Shown piece by piece: positions 45,616-54,634 of a stretch of DNA of 64,000 nucleotides. The position numbers and the translations under genes are program-made. Where the stretch lies: the NCBI GenBank assembly GCA_034436155.1, contig DAOTVP010000088.1, positions 28,289-92,288 of the forward strand, in the 5' to 3' direction. The stretch comes from GCA-2794515 sp034436155 (GTDB taxonomy: Bacteria; Chloroflexota; Anaerolineae; Aggregatilineales; Phototrophicaceae). The stretch's first letter is position 1; each line of letters starts with the position of its first letter. The notes beneath the pieces are model-generated. The model searched no databases and was not told where the DNA came from. It saw only the letters and a program-made list of their open reading frames with translations.

Positions 45616-46044
45616 ATGACCGATGAGTCACACCCCACACTCGATTACATCAGCGACCATGTGACGCTCGAATGGTTAGATAACCATCACATTGCCGTGT
45701 TCACGATTCTTGTGAATAATCGCCAAAATGTCAAAATTTGGGCAGATAAAACCGAGACTATCATCGGAGCATGGGCATTAGATAAACCCTACGCCGTGCT
45801 TCATGATGTCCAGAGAGCCATTTTATCGCCCTATGCCCAACAACGGGCGATTAAACTCTTGCGGATAATGCAAAAACGCAAATTGCGCGGACGCTACGCC
45901 GTGTTGGTTGCCGATAACGTATTCGGGCAGGCTATCGCGGCATTCGTCAATTTCACCCTCCGTACACGCCCAGAAGAGGGCATACACGGGCAATGCTTCA
46001 CCTCCCGCGAGGCGGGGTTGGCGTGGTTGCGCGAACAATTCTAA
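45616..46044 (+). CDS. Conserved-looking hypothetical protein
   Basis: 142 residues, soluble. Alternating strands and helices with VFTILVNNRQN, YAVLHDVQ and RYAVLVADNVFGQAI suggest a small alpha/beta fold similar in feel to STAS/SpoIIAA-type domains, but no diagnostic motif is seen. Close to the radical SAM gene and probably co-transcribed. Confidence 0.55.
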   Translation: MTDESHPTLDYISDHVTLEWLDNHHIAVFTILVNNRQNVKIWADKTETIIGAWALDKPYAVLHDVQRAILSPYAQQRAIKLLRIMQKRKLRGRYAVLVADNVFGQAIAAFVNFTLRTRPEEGIHGQCFTSREAGLAWLREQF

Positions 46045-46064
46045 TCTGAACTTGGGGTATGTTA

Positions 46065-46073
46065 TGCTATAAT
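46065..46073 (+). promoter_or_regulatory. Extended -10 promoter element for second VapBC-like pair
   Basis: TGCTATAAT (TATAAT at 46068-46073), about 39 bases before the antitoxin ATG. Confidence 0.45.
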
Positions 46074-46111
46074 CAAAATAGAACATAGTTTTATAGGCGA
46101 GGTATTTGGAT

Positions 46112-46336
46112 ATGATGACCGCACTGGAACAAGAAATCATCGAAAAAATTAATCAATTGGATGTAGAGGCGCGTCGGAGAGTATTAATATATTTGCAAGG
46201 ACTCCCTCCTGATGAATTTGATTTTGAGGCATGGAGTCAAGAAGCGGATGCGTTTTTAGAAGATATGAAAGCGTCTTTGGGTGAAGGCGAAACAGCAGGT
46301 GGATTAGAAGCATTACGCGAACTACGTGAGGAATAG
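46112..46336 (+). CDS. Antitoxin of PIN toxin pair
   Basis: 74 residues: helical N-terminus MMTALEQEIIEKINQLDVEARRR then LIYLQGL and an acidic tail (EAWSQEADAFLEDMK). This is a frequent antitoxin layout in front of PIN toxins. GAGGT lies eight bases before the ATG at 46112. The PIN gene starts 6 bases after its stop. Confidence 0.65.
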   Translation: MMTALEQEIIEKINQLDVEARRRVLIYLQGLPPDEFDFEAWSQEADAFLEDMKASLGEGETAGGLEALRELREE

Positions 46337-46342
46337 AGATAG

Positions 46343-46780
46343 ATGGATTATGCGATTTTAGATTCTGGTGTTTTGATTGCGCGGGTTTTTCCAGAAGCAT
46401 ACACAGCACAAGCCCAAAAACTAATGACCGATTTGGAACAACAAAATATACAACTGGTCGCCCCCTTGTTATTATCGTATGAATTGGTATCAGTAGTGCG
46501 TAAAATTGTATATCAAGGTCGTGCCACACAAGAAAAAGCCAAGTTAGGTCGTAAGATTTTGGCACAGTTCTCTATCAAACTCTATTTTGATGACGCATTA
46601 TTAGATAGAGCTTACGACCTCGCTACCGAACTCAACCGTGTGCGAGCGTATGACACTCAATTTTTGGCGCTGGCAGAACGCTTTCAGTGTGATTTTTGGA
46701 CGACGGACGAAAAATTTTATAACATCGCCGATGTTCACTATCCGACTGTCAAATGGATAGGTAACTATCAAACCCCATAA
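46343..46780 (+). CDS. PIN-domain toxin (VapC-like)
   Basis: 145 residues of the PIN RNase family: D in YAILDSGVL, E in LLSYELVSV, D in RAYDTQFLALA and D in FWTTDEKF are the expected catalytic acids. Paired with the antitoxin gene directly upstream. Confidence 0.82.
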   Translation: MDYAILDSGVLIARVFPEAYTAQAQKLMTDLEQQNIQLVAPLLLSYELVSVVRKIVYQGRATQEKAKLGRKILAQFSIKLYFDDALLDRAYDLATELNRVRAYDTQFLALAERFQCDFWTTDEKFYNIADVHYPTVKWIGNYQTP

Positions 46781-46789
46781 GGATACAAG

Positions 46790-46834
46790 ATGATGACCAT
46801 GTTGGAACAAGTGGTCATCGCATCGCCCGAATGA
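46790..46834 (+). pseudogene. Fragment resembling the antitoxin N-terminus
   Basis: Fifteen codons, MMTMLEQVVIASPE then stop, closely resemble the first codons of the antitoxin at 46112 (MMTALEQEIIEKI), also at DNA level. The end overlaps the kinase gene on the other strand. Probably the stump of a second toxin-antitoxin copy. Confidence 0.35.
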
Positions 46835-48863
46835 ATTCGCCTGCCGTATCAAAACGGTCATCGGCATCTTTCGCCATCGCCCGCATGAGTGCGAATGCCA
46901 CACCTGCGGGCATATCGGGCATGATTACCCGAATATCGGGCGCGGGTTGGTTGAGGTGGGCATACACCAAATTGCCCACCCCGCCCGTGAACGGGGCTTG
47001 CCCCGCGAGTAGCTGATAGGTCATCACGCCGAGCGCGTAAATATCTGCGCGATGGTCTACATCTTTAGAACTCACCAATTGTTCAGGCGCGGTATAATCC
47101 AACGTCCCCAAAATGCCCGATGAGCGCGTGAGAACATGACTATCATTCACCCATTTGGCGATTCCAAAATCGAGCAACCACGCATGATTATCGGCTGTGA
47201 GCATGATGTTGCTGGGTTTGATGTCGCGGTGGACAATGCCTTGCCCATGCAGATAATCGAGCGCATCGGCAATTTGTACGAGGATGTGGTGCATATCTGC
47301 CAGCGCGATTTTGCCTTGTTCCTTATAGATTGTCCACAAATCACGCCCCGCGATAAACGGCATGATGATGTACAAATACTGATTATCGTACACATTTTTC
47401 AGCACGGGGACGATATGCGGATGCGATAGCGATTGCGCCAATTTCGCCTCGCGGATGAAGCGTTGTTGGGCATCATCTTCGGTGAATAGCGCCTCTGCCA
47501 GCACTTTGAACGCCACCGCTTCGCCCGTGGGGATATGGGTGGCATGATACACCTGTCCCATACCGCCTTTGCCAACCAGCGCCCCAATCTGATATTCGCC
47601 AATTTGCCGATCGCTGAGTGCGCCTTTTTTGCCTTCGGCATAAATCTCGACCCGTTCTTGTTGCTGTTTATTGATTTCGAGTAAATCTTGGCGTAAGCCA
47701 AAAATGCGCCTATCAATTTGATGACGCACCGATTTTTGCACTCGCGGAAAAAGCGCCACCACCACCCCTGTGGCGATGATGGTCGCCAGAATATCCATCT
47801 CCTGACCCAAAACAAGATTAAACAGGCGTTGGATTGCCACTAGATTGCCCAAAAAGAGCAAGCCTAAAATCAGCGTCACGAAAAAATATGCCACACTGCG
47901 GTTAATAGCGAGGTCGGCTTCCCAAATGCGATAGCGCACAATCGAAAAACCCAACCCCATAATCAGCAACAAGAAGGCGCTGTAATATACCAACCGCAAG
48001 CCGATATTCAGCCATAAGGCATTGGTACGCGCTTCGATAATCGGCAACACGGTAAAATACACCCCTGCGCCTATCGTCCCCAATAACAGGCATAATGCCC
48101 CGCCCAAAATTGCCCATTTGGTTTGTTGCCGTTGGGTGATGGTGCTATGACGGCGATACCGAATAATCTGCGCCACAATCCCCACGCTGGCGATGATGAA
48201 CGTGGATAGAAATAAATCCACCCGAAACTCGCCCTGTGTGGTCGTCAATGCGCCCGCGAATACGCGCCTACTCACTTCCCATATCATGCCGATATACACC
48301 CACCAGCGCATCCACGCAGGGACATATTGCCCGTTGGGGAACACCGCCAAAAATTTGAACGTCAGATAAATGGCGATGAGCGTGTGAACGTTGGGTATCC
48401 ATTCAAATGGGGTATTGGCGAATGGCGAGGTGCTGTTGCTGATGACCACATTGCTCGAAATGCCGATGAGCATCCCACTTGTGACCAACACCAACCAATC
48501 ATTCGGACGGCGCAGATAGATGATGGTCGCCACGCCGATATACGTTGTCACCACCAACATATCTAAAAAGAGGATATGCCCCGCCCATACCAATGGCGAT
48601 AAACCGACCTCGTGAAAATTATTGGCAATTTCAGGTGTGAGCGCGAAGGCAAAATTACAAGTGACATCATCACAAATCACACTGGCGCGTTGGAAAAAAT
48701 AAAGCCCATTCAGGATAAAAATGAATACCGTCAACAACAACCAACCCAACCATCCCACACGCCCTAAACGGATATAAAGCGGGTGATGAAAGCGCGTTGG
48801 GAATTCCATCGTTTGTTGAATGGTGGGGTAGGGGGTGCCGATTTTCGCATCTGTGTTGGTCAT
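46815..48863 (-). CDS. Membrane Ser/Thr protein kinase with N-terminal multi-pass sensor
   Basis: 682 residues. About eight membrane segments fill the first 380 residues, ending in a motif (IVRYRIWEADLAINRSVAYFF region) often found in Chloroflexi membrane sensors. The C-terminal 260 residues are a Hanks-type kinase: LVGKGGMGQVYHA, AFKVL, IVHRDIKPSN, LDFGIAKW, GTLDYTAPEQL. All catalytic residues are present. Most bacterial kinases of this type have the kinase first, so the order is reversed. The ATG at 48863 is preferred to one at 48875 because of the upstream GGTGA. Confidence 0.85.
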   Translation of the reverse strand: MTNTDAKIGTPYPTIQQTMEFPTRFHHPLYIRLGRVGWLGWLLLTVFIFILNGLYFFQRASVICDDVTCNFAFALTPEIANNFHEVGLSPLVWAGHILFLDMLVVTTYIGVATIIYLRRPNDWLVLVTSGMLIGISSNVVISNSTSPFANTPFEWIPNVHTLIAIYLTFKFLAVFPNGQYVPAWMRWWVYIGMIWEVSRRVFAGALTTTQGEFRVDLFLSTFIIASVGIVAQIIRYRRHSTITQRQQTKWAILGGALCLLLGTIGAGVYFTVLPIIEARTNALWLNIGLRLVYYSAFLLLIMGLGFSIVRYRIWEADLAINRSVAYFFVTLILGLLFLGNLVAIQRLFNLVLGQEMDILATIIATGVVVALFPRVQKSVRHQIDRRIFGLRQDLLEINKQQQERVEIYAEGKKGALSDRQIGEYQIGALVGKGGMGQVYHATHIPTGEAVAFKVLAEALFTEDDAQQRFIREAKLAQSLSHPHIVPVLKNVYDNQYLYIIMPFIAGRDLWTIYKEQGKIALADMHHILVQIADALDYLHGQGIVHRDIKPSNIMLTADNHAWLLDFGIAKWVNDSHVLTRSSGILGTLDYTAPEQLVSSKDVDHRADIYALGVMTYQLLAGQAPFTGGVGNLVYAHLNQPAPDIRVIMPDMPAGVAFALMRAMAKDADDRFDTAGEFIRAMR

Positions 48864-49019
48864 AGAGATCACCATCCGTCATGAATAAAGATGATAGCAC
48901 CCATTATATGCCACCTACCCAAAACCCGCCATTGATTGATGCACGATTAACGCTTGATTAACGCTTGGTGCGATATGCTGTCTTCAACATATACACAACA
49001 CCTATTTTAAGGAGGTATT

Positions 49020-50543
49020 ATGAACAACCACACCCGTTTTTCTCTTTTGTTGGTCATCGCATGGATGATGTTGATGTTGCCCGCCATGGCATTCGCCCAA
49101 GTCACTGGACCCGCGCCTGATGATGATGGTGATGGGATTCCGAATGATATTGATGTCTGCCCGCAACAGGCGGGACCGCGTGAATTTACTGGTTGTCCCG
49201 ATAGTGATGGTGATGGCACATCGGATAATATTGATGCGTGTCCCACACAAGGCGGACCCGATTTTAATCGCGGTTGCCCTGTCGAACAACCCGCCGACAA
49301 TCCTGTGCCAGAAAATCGCACTAACCCCGTCCGTCCTGTTGTCGGTGGGGATTGTACCGTCGCCACATTCCTGACGACTGCCGTCAATGTCAGAGAGTAC
49401 CCCGCCTCAGAGGCGCCCATCTTAGGCACGCTCGACCCTAGTGTGTTGTATCCTGTGTTGGGGATGCACGTCTTGCCCGATTCGACTTGGTATTTGGTCG
49501 AAACCGGTTGGGTGAATAGCATCGCTGTCGTGCTGGGTGGTGATTGCGGTGGCGCGAGCCGTGTGCATGTGTATCCCAATTATGGCACATTCCAACCAGT
49601 GGATGAGTCTCAATTAACCCGTATTTGTATCAAAATTTACAACAAAGAATATTGCTTCGGACCGCTTACTATTGGTGTCGCACTCGATGACGGCGCAACC
49701 AGTAATGCAGCGAAACCGGGCTGGAAGAAAATCTGTAAAGGTATTAAAGGCAAAATCATTTGTTGGGTAGTCGAAGAAATTGTGCTTGCTATCTGGGACT
49801 GGTGGAATGAAGATGACGGCGAAACCATTGACCCCACCACCAACCCCGACATCCTGATTTTCGATGACCCCACACCAGATGATAGCACCAGTGGCGCGAA
49901 GAAAATTTGCAAGGGTGTCAAAGGCAGAATCATTTGTTGATTGGTCGAAGAAGTTATCACTTGGATCATTGACTGGTGGAATGACGACGATAGCAATTCA
50001 CAAACCGCGCCAATTGATTTGCGCGAACTCACCACCACCATCTTTATCCCCGCTCGTAGCGAAAACGTGGGCGACCCCACCACCGCCGATGGCTCGGTCT
50101 ATCCGTGGTGTGACGATTTGCTCAATCACCTGATTATACAACACATTCCCGATGATGGGACTAGCCCACTCGTCAGCGAAGAAATCGGCGACTATTTGGT
50201 GACATATTTGGTCTTGAATCCCGATATCCCCTTGCCACAACAACAACCGTGCAAAAAATGGGTCGATGGTGCAATTTCGCCGACCGATAGCACCGCGAAT
50301 GGCTTCCTCATCGAATATGAAAGCTGGCCCCCCAACGGTTGGAACACCGAAATTCTCGGTGGTAATAGCACTGTACCTATCATGGCATTATTACTCCCTG
50401 CCGTCCAAACAGTGCGCGACTATAACTATATACCACGAGCAATGCAGGGCGCGTTGTTGATAGATTTGATCGGCAATTCGACCGTGGATGAAAACGGGGG
50501 CGTGTTTATGCACATCGGACCAGTCTTTCGCATCGATTTCTAA
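49020..50543 (+). pseudogene. Secreted thrombospondin type 3-repeat protein, interrupted by TGA at a Trp codon
   Basis: Signal peptide (MNNHTRFSLLLVIAWMMLML, cleavage after AFA), two calcium-binding thrombospondin type 3-like repeats (DDDGDGIPNDIDVCP, DSDGDGTSDNIDACP), an SH3-like segment (TTAVNVREYPAS) and two internal copies of a KKICKGIKGKIICW unit followed by WWN and acidic residues. In the second copy the Trp after IIC is TGA (49938-49940). The same frame then stays open for 200 codons and ends just before a terminator. Either a recent nonsense mutation or read-through. AAGGAGGT precedes the ATG. Function unknown; exported. Confidence 0.7.
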
Positions 50544-50556
50544 TTCCAGCATCAAC

Positions 50557-50582
50557 AAGGCGGGCATCCCCCGCCTTTTTTT
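50557..50582 (+). terminator. Rho-independent terminator
   Basis: AAGGCGGG, five-base loop, CCCGCCTT, then seven T. Follows the stop of the thrombospondin-repeat gene by 14 bases. Confidence 0.85.
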
Positions 50583-50695
50583 GTGCAACTTGTCACATGT
50601 TCCCCTACCAAAATCCCCCACGTAGATTAAAATAGACATTATCAAAAATAGTCACACCTAAAAAATCTTGTTTTCTTGTTTTAAGGAAGTCCATC

Positions 50696-52252
50696 ATGGA
50701 ACATCAAAAATCTTTTTACGTGCCTGATATATTACAAAAACGTGCCGATTTAACCCCCAACCGCATCGCGCTCCATTCTGCCAGCACGCATAAAGACCTC
50801 ACTTATGCCGAATGGAATCGCATCGTCAATCGCACCGCTAATTTTTTGGTGCAATTGGGCGTAGAACACGGCGATAGGGTGGCGGTGTATGCCACCAATT
50901 CGTTTGAATACCTCGATATTTGGATGGCATGTGGCAAGATTGGCGCGATTTTGCAAAACCTGAATTGGCGGCTCTCGGTTGCCGAACTCACCGATTTGTT
51001 GATCGATGCCACGCCGAAGGTGCTATTTTATTCCGATGAATTCATCGAACAGGTGGATAGCCTGCGCGGAAAAGTGGGTAGCATCCAACAGATGATCGGC
51101 ATTTATCGGCGCGGGAACGAATCGGATTTATACCTCTCGGCGCGGGATAATCAACCCGATACGCTGATCTATCGCCCCGATATTCATCCCGATGACCCGT
51201 GGGTTATCTGCTATACAGGCGGGACAACGGGCTTGCCCAAAGGCGCTATCCTCACACATGGCAACATGACATGGAATGCCGTGAATACCGTCATGAGTTG
51301 GGGGTTAAATCAGGACGATGTGGCAATTCTCAATGCGCCTATGTTCCACACAGGCGGGCTGAATGTGTTCACCTTGCCCCTCATCCACGCGGGCGGAAAA
51401 AGTATCGTGTGCAAGGCGTTTGATGCGGGGCAGGTGTTTGATCTCATCAATCGTAAGGGTGTGACCGTTTATTTTGGCGTGCCGACCATGTTCATCGTCA
51501 TGCAACAGCACCCATTTTGGGATAGTGCCGATTTTAGCAAGCTGAAAATTGTCATTAGCGGTGGTGCGCCCTGTCCGATGCCCGTATTTCAAAAATTCTG
51601 GGCGAAAGGCGTGAATTTTAAGACGGGTTACGGACTCACCGAAGCGGGTCCGAATACATTTTGGTTGCCCGATGAAGATGTGCGCCGTAAACCGGGCGCG
51701 GTCGGCAAGCCACTCATTCATATTGATGTGCGCGTAGTCGATGGCGAAGGGGGCGAATGTCCGCCCAATGTGGCGGGTGAATTGATCATCCGCGGTCCGC
51801 ATGTGACAACAGGCTATTGGAATAATCCCGAAGCCACCGCCAAGACGATTGTCGATGGTTGGTTGCATACGGGCGACCTCGCCGTGCGCGATGACGAAGG
51901 CTTTTATACCATCGTCGGACGGTTGAAAGATATGATTATCAGTGGGGGCGAAAATATCTACCCCGCCGAAGTCGAGAGCGCCATGCACGCCCATCCATCC
52001 ATCGCCGAAGCGACCCTCATCGGTGTCCCCGATACCAAATGGGGGGAAGTTGGCGTGGCGGTATGCGTGTTGAAGGCGGGTTATTCGCTTTCAGAAGATA
52101 ACCTGCAAACCTTCCTCAAAGACCGCTTGGCGAAATACAAAATTCCCAAACGGGTGCTATTTGTCGATGAATTGCCCAAGACAGGCGCGGGTAAAATTGA
52201 TAAGAAAGTTCTGGTGGCGAAATACGCCCGCCTGCAAGTAGGAGAATCGTGA
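50696..52252 (+). CDS. AMP-forming acyl-CoA synthetase
   Basis: 518 residues. CYTGGTTGLPKGAIL (P-loop), GYGLTEAGPNTF, GELIIRGPHVTTGYW, LHTGDLAVRDDEGF and the C-terminal PKTGAGKIDKK are all present, so it should be active. Closest in layout to medium/long-chain fatty acyl-CoA ligases. TAAGGAAGT precedes the ATG. The stop overlaps the start of the next nucleotidyltransferase gene (TGATG). Confidence 0.85.
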   Translation: MEHQKSFYVPDILQKRADLTPNRIALHSASTHKDLTYAEWNRIVNRTANFLVQLGVEHGDRVAVYATNSFEYLDIWMACGKIGAILQNLNWRLSVAELTDLLIDATPKVLFYSDEFIEQVDSLRGKVGSIQQMIGIYRRGNESDLYLSARDNQPDTLIYRPDIHPDDPWVICYTGGTTGLPKGAILTHGNMTWNAVNTVMSWGLNQDDVAILNAPMFHTGGLNVFTLPLIHAGGKSIVCKAFDAGQVFDLINRKGVTVYFGVPTMFIVMQQHPFWDSADFSKLKIVISGGAPCPMPVFQKFWAKGVNFKTGYGLTEAGPNTFWLPDEDVRRKPGAVGKPLIHIDVRVVDGEGGECPPNVAGELIIRGPHVTTGYWNNPEATAKTIVDGWLHTGDLAVRDDEGFYTIVGRLKDMIISGGENIYPAEVESAMHAHPSIAEATLIGVPDTKWGEVGVAVCVLKAGYSLSEDNLQTFLKDRLAKYKIPKRVLFVDELPKTGAGKIDKKVLVAKYARLQVGES

Positions 52253-52557
52253 TGTCTGATAAAAAGCCGATCACCCTCGCCGATTTACGCGCCAAACGCG
52301 CTGACATTTTGCGCCTTGCCGAAGCGCGTGGTGTATATAATGTGCGCGTTTTTGGCAGTGTGGCGCGTGGTGAAGCGACCGCCGATAGTGATGTGGATTT
52401 TTTGGTTTGTTTTCCAGATAATTATCGCCTGCGTGACCATGCGGGACTGGTTGTATTATTAGAGCAACTTTTGGGCTATCCTGTGGATATTGCGATTGAA
52501 CAAAATTTGCGCGAGGTCTATCGCCCTCATATTTTGAAGGATGCTATTCCGTTATGA
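52252..52557 (+). CDS. mntA: MntA nucleotidyltransferase antitoxin, second locus
   Basis: 101 residues with the catalytic motif FGSVARGEATADSDVDFLV intact. Expected to AMPylate the HepT encoded next. AGGAG precedes the ATG, which overlaps the acyl-CoA synthetase stop. A decayed copy of the same gene follows at 52897. Confidence 0.85.
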   Translation: MSDKKPITLADLRAKRADILRLAEARGVYNVRVFGSVARGEATADSDVDFLVCFPDNYRLRDHAGLVVLLEQLLGYPVDIAIEQNLREVYRPHILKDAIPL

Positions 52558-52907
52558 AGGTGCAAGAGCAGTATTGTCACGATATTTTAGCCCGAATTGA
52601 GAAAATTGAACGCTTCACGAAAGATGGTGAAGGGGCATTTATGCGCGATGACCGCACTCAAGAAGCCGTTATCCGTTGTTTTGAGGTGATTGGTGAGGCT
52701 GTTCGGCGTATGGATGCGGATTTATTAGCCAAATACCCGCATTTTGCATGGCATGATTACATTGGCTTTCGCAATATTCTCATTCATCAATGTGATGTGA
52801 TTCGTCTCGATAAAATTTGGCAATCTGTCCAAGAAGACATTGCCCCACTCAAACAAATCGTACAACAAATACTATTCGATTTACGAAAGGATGAAGATGA
52901 TCGCTAA
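52554..52907 (+). CDS. hepT: HEPN toxin HepT, second locus
   Basis: 117 residues, DUF86. The motif RNILIHQCD has R, four residues and H as in active HepT, but the residue two after the His is Cys where Tyr is usual; that Tyr is the AMPylation target in characterised HepT proteins. ATGA overlap with mntA. Confidence 0.82.
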   Translation: MKVQEQYCHDILARIEKIERFTKDGEGAFMRDDRTQEAVIRCFEVIGEAVRRMDADLLAKYPHFAWHDYIGFRNILIHQCDVIRLDKIWQSVQEDIAPLKQIVQQILFDLRKDEDDR

Positions 52908-53203
52908 AAAAACCTATCACCCTCGCCGATTTACGCGCCAAACGCGCTGACATTTTGCGCCTTGCCGAAGCGCGTGGTGTATATAATGTGCGCGTTTTTA
53001 GCAGTGTGGCGCGTGGTGAAGCGACCGCCGATAGCGATGTGGATTTTTTGGTATCGGCTAAGCCACATCTTGATATGTTCGATTTGGTTGGCTTGTGGCT
53101 CGATTTACAAGAATTATTGGTTTGTGATGTTAGCCTTGTCACCGATCGAATACCCGACAAACAATTTCGAGAAATTGTTCAAGATGATGTGGTTGCCTTA
53201 TGA
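52897..53203 (+). pseudogene. Decayed duplicate of mntA
   Basis: From about 52916 this repeats the first part of the mntA gene at 52252 almost base for base. A run of seven A at 52906-52912 is one base too long and shifts the frame directly after the start; removing one A restores MIAKKPITLADLRAKRAD. The catalytic Gly-Ser is also changed to Ser-Ser (FSSVARGE). The second half (SAKPHLDMFDLVGLWLDLQELL) differs from copy one, so a different allele contributed the 3' part. Confidence 0.75.
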
Positions 53204-53338
53204 AAACCATCAAAAAATATCTAACCGATATATGATGCGATTGAATTACCTGTTGTTTGGATAGCCATCGAAAAATTGCCCGTCTTACGGTCTACAATTG
53301 AAACGATGTTGGCTCATATAGAAGATGAAATCACATGA
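53200..53338 (+). pseudogene. Decayed hepT remnant
   Basis: Starts MKTIKKYLTDI, then TGA; after a two-base shift the frame continues YDAIELPVVWIAIEKLPVLR to a TGA at 53336-53338. These are the first and last parts of a HepT protein joined, with the middle (including the RNase motif) deleted, and an (AT) repeat shortened by one unit at the junction. Confidence 0.6.
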
Positions 53339-54615
53339 TGAGACTATTATTGGGGATGACTTTACTGTGTACGATGTTATTATCTGCCTGTGATTTGGTC
53401 ACACAGACACCTGCAGAGCCGACACCATCGCCCTATTTTTGGGAACAAGCCCCACCGCAATATCCCGCCTTGGATGTGACCGATTTGCGCCCCGATGCGA
53501 TAGATATGACCAGTAGCAAGGTGTTTCCATCGTTGACGTATGGCATCCATACCTCATTTTGGATTAACCCTGATTATCGCAACATCGGCATTGAACACCT
53601 CAAGATGTTGCAATTCACGCATATCCGCCAAAAATTCGCATGGCGCGATATCGAGCCGAATTTATTCCCCGAAGATGATCCCATCCGTTATTATTGGCAT
53701 CTGGCAGACCCGATGATGGATGACCTGACCAGCAAGGGCATCAACGTGGTGGCGCGGTTAGATGCCCCGCCCGAATGGGCGATTTTGCCCGAAGGGACAT
53801 ACGGAATGGATGACCCGCCGTTTGATATGGCGCGGTTGGTGGATTATTGTCGGGCGGTCGCCACGCGCTACAAGGGGCGCATTGTGGCGTATCAGATTTG
53901 GAACGAGCCGAATTTAGAACGTGAGTGGGGCGGGCGTTCACCCAACCCGATTGCCTATGTGCGTGTGTTACGTGACTGCGGCGGCGCTATCCGCCAAGCC
54001 GATCCCGATGCGATTATCATCTCCGCGGGGCTTGCGCCAACAGGCACACGCAACGCCGATGTGATGCCCCATGACGAATTTTTGTGGCGTATGTACGAGG
54101 CAGGTGCGAGCCAGTATTTTGATGTGCTGGGTGTTCATGCCGCGGGCTATCGTTCTGCGCCCGAAGACGACCCCTATAACCTACCGACAGGTGATTTGCC
54201 GTGGATGTCGTTTCGCAATGTCGAGGCGTATCGGGCGATTATGATCGCCAATGGCGATGCCCATAAACAAATTGCCATCATGGAAATGGGTTGGACGACC
54301 GACCAAGTGCATCCCGATTATGCGTGGTATGCCGTCACGCCCGAAGTTCAAGGCGATTATTTGGCGCGGGCGTATGCCTATGCCGCCGAAAATTGGCGAC
54401 CATGGGTGGGGCTGATGGTGACATTGTATTATCCCAACCCCGATTGGACATCTGAGAACGAAGAATGGTGGTGGGCTATCGGCGAAACAGCACCGCTCCC
54501 TGTCGGATTTATCCCCCGCCCGGCGTGGTGGGATTTGATGATGATGGATAAAATTTCGACCAACCCCGATTACGAATTCTACTTTCCAGATGAGACCGAA
54601 ACCCCCGCACCGTGA
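53335..54615 (+). CDS. Lipoprotein glycosidase, clan GH-A type
   Basis: 426 residues. Lipoprotein signal with lipobox LLSAC, so membrane-anchored outside the cytoplasm, followed by a Pro/Thr linker. The barrel has YQIWNEPNLEREWGG (acid/base Glu) and AIMEMGWTTD (candidate nucleophile Glu), as in GH5/GH39/GH53-like enzymes. Exact family and substrate unknown. Its start overlaps the decayed hepT end. Confidence 0.72.
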   Translation: MMRLLLGMTLLCTMLLSACDLVTQTPAEPTPSPYFWEQAPPQYPALDVTDLRPDAIDMTSSKVFPSLTYGIHTSFWINPDYRNIGIEHLKMLQFTHIRQKFAWRDIEPNLFPEDDPIRYYWHLADPMMDDLTSKGINVVARLDAPPEWAILPEGTYGMDDPPFDMARLVDYCRAVATRYKGRIVAYQIWNEPNLEREWGGRSPNPIAYVRVLRDCGGAIRQADPDAIIISAGLAPTGTRNADVMPHDEFLWRMYEAGASQYFDVLGVHAAGYRSAPEDDPYNLPTGDLPWMSFRNVEAYRAIMIANGDAHKQIAIMEMGWTTDQVHPDYAWYAVTPEVQGDYLARAYAYAAENWRPWVGLMVTLYYPNPDWTSENEEWWWAIGETAPLPVGFIPRPAWWDLMMMDKISTNPDYEFYFPDETETPAP

Positions 54616-54634
54616 TAGTCATTAGGATCGAGCT

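Noticed and set aside
49938..49940. Genome-wide reading of TGA as Trp
   Set aside because: TGA ends several well-defined genes here (hypC, xylA and hutI), often in TGATG or ATGA overlaps that require it to be a stop.
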